DNA from: Burkholderiaceae bacterium
GTDB taxonomy: Bacteria > Pseudomonadota > Gammaproteobacteria > Burkholderiales > Burkholderiaceae
Assembly (NCBI GenBank): GCA_021166835.1
Contig: JAJPEN010000040.1
Location: 1-50,079, forward strand
DNA length: 50,079 nucleotides
Direction: 5' to 3'
Each line of letters opens with the position of its first letter. Within the stretch, counting starts at the first letter, position 1. Positions 15,466 to 22,199 of this stretch are shown here, in pieces. The notes beneath the pieces are model-generated. The model saw only the letters and a program-made list of their open reading frames with translations, was not told the DNA's origin and made no database searches. The position numbers and the translations under genes are program-made.

Positions 15466-16434
15466 TCAGCCGTCGCGCACCACCTCCCGCAGGAACTGCG
15501 TCCACTCGCGCGCGAAGCGTTCGATCGAGAAGCGCGCGAGCGCATCGGCGCGCGCCGCCTCGCCCCAGCGTCGCGCCAGTTCCCGATCGTCGATCAGCGT
15601 TCGCATCACGTCGACCAGCGCGTCGACGTTCGTGTCGGCATAGCCGTTCACGCCGTTGCGGATCACCGTCGGCATCTCGGTGGTGGCGAGCGCGATCACC
15701 GGCACGCCGACAGTCATCGCCTCGAGCACCGACAGGCCCAGACTCGTATAGCGGATCGGATTGAAGAAGAAGCGAAAGCGCGAAACGAAGCCCGGCAGCT
15801 CGAGATTCGGAATCTCGCCGGCGCCGCCGATCGCTTCCGAACCCATGCCGACCAGCGTCAGCGCAACGCGCTCGCGCACCCGCTCGAACACATCGGCGCC
15901 CAGCCGACGCCCGCGCTCGCGCAGGTGGTTGACGACGACGATCCCTTCGTCGCGGTCGCCGCGATAGCGAGCGTCGTCGGGCACCAGAACGCCGTGCTCG
16001 ATGACGCGCGTGCGCGCATCGCCGTTGTCCCACATCAGCGCGTTGAACGAGGTCACGTGCACGATGTGCGCGTCGCTGTCGGCCGCCGGGTGGCGCGTGG
16101 CCGTCGGATGCTGCTGCGGCGGGTCGTGCTCGAGATACACGGCGGGCAGTGCGCGCTGCGCCTCGCTCAGCCGGTGCAGACGATCCTCATCCCAGTGACG
16201 GCGCGACTGGTACAGCACGCAGTCGAAGCGTCGCTGCGCCACCTCTTCGGCGGCGACCTCATGCACGTTCGGCCCCCACGGCAGCCTGCCCACGCGTCCG
16301 GCGTGTCCGGGCGGATGGCCGGGCAGCGTGACGAGATGGAAGTCGTGCGCCGCCTGGCTCAGGTAGTACAGATAGTTGCCGTGCACGTGCCAGGTGAGCA
16401 CCTGCAGGCGCGAGTCGTCGCGCGGCGTGGCCAT
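15466..16434 (-). CDS. glycosyltransferase, GT4/GT-B type
   Basis: 322 residues from the ATG at 16434; the frame is open far upstream, but that stretch is antisense or shadow to the GT9 gene. The protein has a GT-B shape: an N-terminal acceptor half, then a C-terminal half with the donor-site pattern (YTSLGLSVLEAMTVGVPVIALATTEMP and NGVNGYADTNVDALVD). The catalytic glutamate pair is represented by the single E of SVLEAM. It should transfer a sugar from a nucleotide donor to a cell-surface glycan. It is the last gene of the minus-strand glycan operon, 11 bases after the GT9 stop. Confidence 0.75.
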   Translation of the reverse strand: MATPRDDSRLQVLTWHVHGNYLYYLSQAAHDFHLVTLPGHPPGHAGRVGRLPWGPNVHEVAAEEVAQRRFDCVLYQSRRHWDEDRLHRLSEAQRALPAVYLEHDPPQQHPTATRHPAADSDAHIVHVTSFNALMWDNGDARTRVIEHGVLVPDDARYRGDRDEGIVVVNHLRERGRRLGADVFERVRERVALTLVGMGSEAIGGAGEIPNLELPGFVSRFRFFFNPIRYTSLGLSVLEAMTVGVPVIALATTEMPTVIRNGVNGYADTNVDALVDVMRTLIDDRELARRWGEAARADALARFSIERFAREWTQFLREVVRDG

Positions 16435-16445
16435 CGCGATGCCGC

Positions 16446-17555
16446 TCAGGCGCCGACCGACACGAGTGCCGGCGACGGCTGTTGCGCGTCGACCGTCAGC
16501 TGGTGCAGCGCAAGCTCGAACATCGCATCGACATCGATCGCCGACGCGCACGGATGCCCGGCACGCGGACACGAGAAATGCGCGCACGGGCGGCAATCCA
16601 CGTCGACGGCGAGCATCGGATGCATCCGCCGATCGAGGGGGCGCCATCGTCGGATCTCGCTGCCGCTGGCAACGACGACGCTGCGCGTGCCCACGCCGAC
16701 CGCCACGTGCGACACGCCGGTGTCGTTGCAGACGAGCAGCCGGCAGCTCTCGATCGCGGCGCCCAGTTCGCCGAGTCCGGTGGCGCCGCTCAGATCGGCC
16801 GCGCGCGTTCGCATCGAGCGGCGCATCGACGCGGCCAGCGCGCTTTCGTCGGCGCTGCCGGTGATCGCGATCTGCCAGCCGCGCAACGCCAGTCGATCGG
16901 CCAGTTCGGCGAAACGCTCCACCGGCCAGCGCCTCGACGGGAAACGCGCTCCCGGATGCACGAGCACCAGACGCTGCGGATCGAGCGAATGCCGCTGTGC
17001 GATGCGTCGCCATGCGCGACGCTCGTCCTCGCGCAGCGGGAACTCCAGCTCGCGCCCGCGCCGCGCGATGCCGAGGTGATCGACGACGCGCAGCAAGCGC
17101 TCGATCTCCGATTCCTCTTCGGGCCAGCGCAGGAAATCGTCGCCCGCGGCGCCAAGGCCGTGCGCCGGCGCGAAGCCGCAGCTGCGTTTCGCGCCCATCA
17201 TCCGCACGATGCCGTTGGTGCGCTCGCCGCTGCCGTGCAGTTGCAGCGCCAGGTCGAAACTCCGTGCACGCGCCTGGGCGAAGAAGCCCGGCAGCCGAGA
17301 GCCTGCCGGCGGCTGCTCGGGCAGGCCGACCGCGCCGGGAAAGCCCAGCCAGTCGTCGACGTAGCGGTCGAAGCGCCGCGCGAAGGCTTCGGACGAAGGC
17401 AGTCCGACCAGCGTGACGTGCGCGCGCGGCCACGCGTGACGCAGCGCGCGCAACACCGGCACCGCGCAGAGCAGGTCGCCGAGCTGCAATGCGCGGAACA
17501 CCGCGATGCGCTGCGCGCGTTCGTGAATCATCGGTTCGATCGGCAAGGCTGCCAT
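16446..17555 (-). CDS. glycosyltransferase family 9 (heptosyltransferase-like), copy 1
   Basis: 369 residues from the ATG at 17555, with AAGGAG upstream. GT9 markers: the N-terminal ALQLGDLLCAVPVLRALR, LVHPGARFPSRRWP in the middle, and NDTGVSHVAVGVGT for donor binding. The C-terminus carries a cysteine cluster (CRPCAHFSCP...HPC) that may bind metal or form disulfides. GT9 enzymes usually add heptose to the lipopolysaccharide core on the cytoplasmic side. It follows a second GT9 gene after 17 bases, in the same direction. Confidence 0.85.
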   Translation of the reverse strand: MAALPIEPMIHERAQRIAVFRALQLGDLLCAVPVLRALRHAWPRAHVTLVGLPSSEAFARRFDRYVDDWLGFPGAVGLPEQPPAGSRLPGFFAQARARSFDLALQLHGSGERTNGIVRMMGAKRSCGFAPAHGLGAAGDDFLRWPEEESEIERLLRVVDHLGIARRGRELEFPLREDERRAWRRIAQRHSLDPQRLVLVHPGARFPSRRWPVERFAELADRLALRGWQIAITGSADESALAASMRRSMRTRAADLSGATGLGELGAAIESCRLLVCNDTGVSHVAVGVGTRSVVVASGSEIRRWRPLDRRMHPMLAVDVDCRPCAHFSCPRAGHPCASAIDVDAMFELALHQLTVDAQQPSPALVSVGA

Positions 17556-17572
17556 CCGTCTCAGTGCTCCTT

Positions 17573-18697
17573 TCAGTGCTCCTGGTCGAGGAATCGTTCT
17601 TCGAGAGCGCGCATCGAACGCCGCGCCGAGAGCAGCGCGAGCGCGGCGTCCACCGCTTCGCGCGGCTCCACGCCCGCGAGGCACGCCTGCGTGCCGTTGG
17701 GGCACACGCTCTTGTAGCAGTTGCGGCACGGCACGTCGCGATTCAGCACGCGCGCGGGTACGCGCCACGGACCGTGCTGCGGGTTCGTCAATGCGTAGAG
17801 GTCGACCACCGGCGTGCCGAGCGCGGCGGCGACGTGCACGGGGCCGGTGTTGTTCGCGATCAGCAGGTCGGCGCCTTCGAGCAGCGCGCCCAGTTCGCCG
17901 AGCGACAGCCGTCCCGAGAGGTCGTGCACGCGCGCGGGCCTGTCCGCCTGCGCGACGATGCCGTCGACCAGCGCGCATTCGCCGGCGTCGCCGCTGAGCA
18001 CGATGCAGCGGTGCTGCCGCTGCGCAAGCTCGCGCAGCGCCTGCGCGAAATGCGCAGCCGGCCATCGACGCGACGGCGCGCTCGCCCCCGGATGCACGAC
18101 GATGCGCGCCGCTGCGGGATCGACACCGGCCTCGCGCAGCTTCGTCACGAGCGTCATTCGATCGGCCTGCACCACGCGGAACGACAGTCGAAGATCGGCC
18201 GGGCGCGGCGCGAAGCCGGCGACCAGGTCCAGTTGCCGATCGACCTCGTGGCGCAGCTGCTGCGCCGGTTCGGTTTCCGGCAGCCAGTCGGTGAGCAGCA
18301 GGTACGGATTCTCCCGGCAGTGCGCGAGCCGCAGCGGGATGCCCGCCATCCGGCATACGAGCGCCGGCGCGATCGGACTCTGACTGTAGGCGCTGAAGAT
18401 CACCGCCGCGTCGAAACGATGCGCGGCGAGAACGTCGACGAGCGCACGGTCCGCGTCGGTACCCGACTCGTGGGTGCGCGCGTTCTTCACCCACGGCGCC
18501 TCGTAGCCGATCGTCGCGTCGATCTCGGGCACGTGCGCGGCCACGCGCACGCCCGACGAAGAGCCGAGCAGCGTGACGTGGCGCGACGGCTTCGCCGCGC
18601 GGATCGCGCGTATCGCCGGCGTCGTCATCAGCACGTCGCCCATGTTGTCGAGCCGCACGCACAGCACGCGTTCGGCCTCGCGCCACGCCTCGTTCAT
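17573..18697 (-). CDS. glycosyltransferase family 9 (heptosyltransferase-like), copy 2
   Basis: 374 residues from the ATG at 18697, which overlaps the stop of the phosphatase gene as ATGA. Family markers: VRLDNMGDVLMTTPAIRAIR at the N-terminus, IVVHPGASAPSRRWP, and NNTGPVHVAAALGTPVV. A C-terminal cysteine group (CRNCYKSVCP) resembles that of copy 1 and of other GT9 proteins. With the GmhB-like phosphatase it points to heptose-containing glycan assembly. The two GT9 copies are clearly diverged, so they probably add successive residues. Confidence 0.88.
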   Translation of the reverse strand: MNEAWREAERVLCVRLDNMGDVLMTTPAIRAIRAAKPSRHVTLLGSSSGVRVAAHVPEIDATIGYEAPWVKNARTHESGTDADRALVDVLAAHRFDAAVIFSAYSQSPIAPALVCRMAGIPLRLAHCRENPYLLLTDWLPETEPAQQLRHEVDRQLDLVAGFAPRPADLRLSFRVVQADRMTLVTKLREAGVDPAAARIVVHPGASAPSRRWPAAHFAQALRELAQRQHRCIVLSGDAGECALVDGIVAQADRPARVHDLSGRLSLGELGALLEGADLLIANNTGPVHVAAALGTPVVDLYALTNPQHGPWRVPARVLNRDVPCRNCYKSVCPNGTQACLAGVEPREAVDAALALLSARRSMRALEERFLDQEH

Positions 18698-19308
18698 GCC
18701 GCCACCGGTGCGCCGTTCGATGCGCTCGCCGCCTCGCTCGGCGCACTCGCCGCCTCGATCAGCGCGGCGGCTTCGTTCAGATCGCGCACGAGGTGATCGG
18801 GCCGGCGAAAGGGCCCGTCCAGCCACTCGGTCTCGTTGCCGTTGCACACGAGCACCGAGCGGCATCCGGCGCGCTTGCCCGCCTCGACGTCGTCGAGGAT
18901 GTCGCCGATCATCCACGAGCGCTGCAGATCGATCGCGTGCTCGTGCGCCGCACGATGCAGCAGCCCCGGCAGCGGCTTGCGGCAGTCGCAGGCGACGGCA
19001 TGCGCGGCGACGCTTCCCTGCGGATGATGTGTGCAGAAATAGGCAGCCGCCAGCGAGGCGCCGCACTGCGCGAACATCGCCGCCAGCTGCGCGCGCACGC
19101 CGTCCAGGCGCGACGCGTCGAAACGGCCGAGCGCGACTCCCGCCTGGTTGCTGACGACGATCAGCGGAACGCCCAGCGCGGCGAAGCGCGCGAGCGCCTG
19201 CGGCACGCCGTCGGCGAAGCGCATGCGCTGCGGATCGACGTTGAACGGAACGTCGACGAGCAAGGTCCCGTCCTTGTCGAGAAAGACCGCCGGCCGCGGC
19301 GCGCTCAC
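18694..19308 (-). CDS. gmhB: HAD-IIIA phosphatase, D-glycero-D-manno-heptose 1,7-bisphosphate 7-phosphatase type
   Basis: 204 residues from GTG 19308, which overlaps the SDR stop as GTGA. Motif I is FLDKDGTLL (D11 nucleophile, D13), motif II lies in VVSNQAGVALGR, and GDILDDVEAG supplies the Mg2+ acidic residues. The Zn-binding insert typical of GmhB is present (CTHHP...CDCRKP). It should remove the 7-phosphate in ADP-heptose synthesis. The usual partners gmhA and hldE are not in the window. The C-terminal tail is Ala/Glu-rich. The gene symbol is by family; a histidinol-phosphatase-like activity cannot be excluded. Confidence 0.8.
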   Translation of the reverse strand: MSAPRPAVFLDKDGTLLVDVPFNVDPQRMRFADGVPQALARFAALGVPLIVVSNQAGVALGRFDASRLDGVRAQLAAMFAQCGASLAAAYFCTHHPQGSVAAHAVACDCRKPLPGLLHRAAHEHAIDLQRSWMIGDILDDVEAGKRAGCRSVLVCNGNETEWLDGPFRRPDHLVRDLNEAAALIEAASAPSEAASASNGAPVAA

Positions 19309-20078
19309 GGCCACGAAGTCTCGCGCATCGGCAGGACCATCATCTCGGGGATGACGGTCTCGGCGGGCTGCTCCAGCACGAAGCGGATCGCGCGCGCGAC
19401 GTTGCGCGGATCCTGCAGCAGCGACGGATCGATGTCGGGAAAGCGGTCGAGCAGGAACGGCGTGCGCATGCCGCCGGCGACGATCGCGCAGACCTTGATC
19501 CCCTGCGGCCGCAACTCCGCGTGCAGCGCGTGCGACAGACCGAGCACGCCCCATTTGGTCGCGTGATAAGCGCTCGCGTTCGGCCACGCGCGCTTCGACG
19601 CGGTGGATGCGATGTTGACGATCGCGCCGCCGCGCTCGCGCATCGCCGCGCAGGCTCGCCGCGCGACGAGAAACACGCCGTTGAGGTTGGTGCGCACTAT
19701 GCGTTCCCAATCGGCGGCCGAAAGCTCCGCGATCGGCGCCGTGACGTCGATCGCCGCGCTGTTGACCACGGCGTCGACCGCGCCGAAGCGATCGATCGCG
19801 GTGTCGAACAGGCGTCGCACCTGCTCTTCGTCGCCCACGTCCACCGCCGCGGCGAGCGCCTCGACGCCGCTCTCCTTCAGCCGGGATGCGCAGCGCTGCG
19901 CCCGCTCCGCTGCCACGTCGGCGACGACCACGCGCGCTCCCGCCGCGCCCAGTTCGGCGCAGGCCGCCGCACCGAGCCCGCTCGCGCCGCCGGTGACGAC
20001 GACCACGCGCTTCGCGAGGCTCTCGATGGGCTGCGCGGCCTGCGCGCCCGATTCATTTCCAGCCGACGGCTGCTGCAT
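19305..20078 (-). CDS. short-chain dehydrogenase/reductase
   Basis: 257 residues from the ATG at 20078. Classical SDR: Rossmann motif VTGGASGLG (about 29-36), NSAAID in place of NNAG, an active-site serine in the NIASTAS stretch, and Y171-x3-K175 (AYHATKWG). It should oxidise or reduce a sugar, alcohol or ketone with NAD(P). Its start lies 26 bases inside the upstream glycosyltransferase gene and its stop overlaps the phosphatase start, so it is firmly inside the glycan operon. A role in modifying a nucleotide-sugar or glycan precursor is an inference. Confidence 0.85.
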   Translation of the reverse strand: MQQPSAGNESGAQAAQPIESLAKRVVVVTGGASGLGAAACAELGAAGARVVVADVAAERAQRCASRLKESGVEALAAAVDVGDEEQVRRLFDTAIDRFGAVDAVVNSAAIDVTAPIAELSAADWERIVRTNLNGVFLVARRACAAMRERGGAIVNIASTASKRAWPNASAYHATKWGVLGLSHALHAELRPQGIKVCAIVAGGMRTPFLLDRFPDIDPSLLQDPRNVARAIRFVLEQPAETVIPEMMVLPMRETSWP

Positions 20079-21426
20079 CGTTGCTCCCCATTCTTGTTTC
20101 GGATCCGGATGCGACGCGCGCCGCACGCAAGGGCAGGCGCGCGACCGGCGACGGCGTCGCGCCCGTCCTGCCGGGCGAACGTACCGGCCTGCGCGCGTAC
20201 GAGGCGGCAGTGCGATAGACGTCGAGCAGCGCGCGCGCCACGCGTTCCCAGGTGTAGAGCTTTCTCGCGCGCGCCAGGCCTGCGCGCCCCATTCGTTGCG
20301 CGAGCGCCGGCTGCGCTTCCAGCTGCGCGAGACGTTCGGCCAGCGCGACCGGGTCGTTCGGCGGAACGAGGTAGCCGGTGCGGCCGTCGACGACCGTGTC
20401 CTGGATTCCGCCGACCGCGGCGCCGACCACCGGGCATCCGCAGGCCATCGCTTCGACCGGCGTGATGCCGAAGGGCTCGTACCACGGCGTGGTGACGAAG
20501 ACGTCGGCCGCGCTGTAGACGGTGCGCAGCCGGTCGCGGTCGCAACGACCGATGAAGTCGACGCGATCGGCAACGCCCTCGTCGTGCGCGATGCGAGCCA
20601 GGCGCTCCAGCTCCGGCGTGCGGTTCATCGTCGGATCGCTCGAATTGCCGCCGGCGATCACCAGCCGCGCATCGCGCCCGAAGCGGTTCTTCAGCACCGC
20701 GATCGAGCGGATCACGTTGTCGACGCCCTTGCGCGGCACCATCCGGCCGAGCTGCAGCACGGTGAATTCATCGTTCGGCCATTGCAGCTGCGCGCGCGCC
20801 GCCAGCCGGTCGATCGGCTGCAGTTCGGCGGGATCGAAGCCGCAGGGCACGATGTCGATGCGCGACGAGTCGGCGCCGTAGTGCTCGATCATGTCGCGCA
20901 AGTCCTGCGGACACTCGGCGACGATGCGATGCGACTCGCGCACGAGCTGGTCTTCGATGTCGAAGCGCGCGTCGGAGAAGCCGTCGTCGGCGCCCTGGTG
21001 CAGGCGGCGGACGCGTCCCAGCGCATGGAAGGTGGTGACGAGCGCCGTGCGAAAAGTGCGCGCGAAGCGCAGCCCGACCCAGCCCGACATGAAGAAGTTC
21101 GCGTGGACGATGTCGTAGCACAGCTTCTGCTCGCGCACGAAGGCGTGCATCGCCGCCGAGAAGGCCGGCATGTGCGCGAGCAGCTTCTCCTTGGGCAGCT
21201 CGGCCTGCGGACCGGCGCGCACGTGCACCACCCGCACGCCGGGCAGCCAGTCGACGACGCGCGCGAGCGCAGCATTGTCGCGGCGCGTGTAGACGTCGAC
21301 TTTCAACCCGAGGCGAGCGAGCTCGCGCGCGACGTTGGCGACGTAGATGTTCTGTCCGCCGGCATCCACGCCGCCTACCGCGCAAAGCGGTGAGGCGTGC
21401 TCGCTCACGATCGCGATGGTTCGCAT
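20053..21426 (-). CDS. glycosyltransferase family 4 (MshA/sucrose-phosphate-synthase-like)
   Basis: 457 residues. The N-terminus has the GGVDAGGQNIYVANVARELARLG pattern of MshA-type and sucrose-phosphate-synthase-type GT4 enzymes. The donor domain carries LQLGRMVPRKGVD, then TPWYEPFGITPVEAMACG with the EX7E catalytic pair, then VGGIQDTVVDGRTGYLV. The C-terminal 50 residues after the GT4 fold are basic and low-complexity. A purine-rich site (GAGAGAG) precedes the ATG. It is the first glycosyltransferase of the operon and overlaps the SDR gene. 206 bases separate it from the upstream gene, and I see nothing else in that gap. Confidence 0.85.
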   Translation of the reverse strand: MRTIAIVSEHASPLCAVGGVDAGGQNIYVANVARELARLGLKVDVYTRRDNAALARVVDWLPGVRVVHVRAGPQAELPKEKLLAHMPAFSAAMHAFVREQKLCYDIVHANFFMSGWVGLRFARTFRTALVTTFHALGRVRRLHQGADDGFSDARFDIEDQLVRESHRIVAECPQDLRDMIEHYGADSSRIDIVPCGFDPAELQPIDRLAARAQLQWPNDEFTVLQLGRMVPRKGVDNVIRSIAVLKNRFGRDARLVIAGGNSSDPTMNRTPELERLARIAHDEGVADRVDFIGRCDRDRLRTVYSAADVFVTTPWYEPFGITPVEAMACGCPVVGAAVGGIQDTVVDGRTGYLVPPNDPVALAERLAQLEAQPALAQRMGRAGLARARKLYTWERVARALLDVYRTAASYARRPVRSPGRTGATPSPVARLPLRAARVASGSETRMGSNDAAAVGWK

Positions 21427-21632
21427 TGACTCTCTCTTGTTTCGGGACAGGATCCCGAAGCGGAGAGCCTGTCGCCACCGAGCAGAGCGAAGAACGTGCC
21501 CGCACGCGCTCGCGGCAACCCGCTTCGACGGGAACGCGCTTTACCGGAGCGCGGCGCGGCGCGCGCGGCAAGTCCTTCCGTGCGGAAATTCCTACTGCGG
21601 TGCAGCGCCTGTCTGCAGCACCCGTCCCGCAT

Positions 21633-22199
21633 TCAGCGGGCGACATCGCTCGTTGCGTCAGCAGGGCCCGGACGCGGACCGACGAAAGGCTCGTGCTGCC
21701 TTGCAGCAACCTCCTTGACGAGCGCGCGCAAGGCAGCGGCAATCATCGTGGCGAAGGCTTCGTCGTACCACGGATGAGCGCCGCTCACTCCGACGACGAT
21801 GCCGTCGAGGCACACGGCGCCCCACACCGCCACGTCGCCCACGCGCAGCCGATGCGGCTGCAGCGCCTGCAGCCGGTGCGTGTCGACGCCGTGCAGCCAC
21901 GCCTGCCGCGCCTTCGCCCGCGCGAACATGCCGTAGTCGGCGTCCCATCGCGCACGATCGCCGATCCGGTGTTCCGCGAGGATCGCCTCCTCGAAAGTGC
22001 AATCGCCCGGTGCGAGCGCGGGGTCGACGACGACGATCGAGAGGAAGCCACCGCCGCTCACCTCGGGCCGGGCGACCGCCGCCTCGATCGCCGGAAGCGC
22101 CATCTCGATCGCCCGCTGCGCGCAGGCGCGATCGGCATACCAGCTGCCGCGCACGCCGAGTTCGCTGCGCAGAACGGCGGGGGTGCCGGTCGTCGTCAT
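21633..22199 (-). CDS. GlcG/HbpS-like domain protein (tentative)
   Basis: 188 residues from the ATG at 22199, which overlaps the stop of the ABC-receiver fusion as ATGA, so the two are translationally coupled. The pattern of a central helix (MFARAKARQAWLHG) followed by VWGAVCLDGIVVGVSGAHP and YDEAFATMIAAAL resembles the GlcG/HbpS fold, whose members bind haem or small molecules and can sense redox state. Sequence support is partial, so the family call is weak. The C-terminus is polar and probably disordered. No signal peptide is seen, so it is probably cytoplasmic. Coupling to the fusion suggests a role as its partner (inference). Confidence 0.55.
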   Translation of the reverse strand: MTTTGTPAVLRSELGVRGSWYADRACAQRAIEMALPAIEAAVARPEVSGGGFLSIVVVDPALAPGDCTFEEAILAEHRIGDRARWDADYGMFARAKARQAWLHGVDTHRLQALQPHRLRVGDVAVWGAVCLDGIVVGVSGAHPWYDEAFATMIAAALRALVKEVAARQHEPFVGPRPGPADATSDVAR

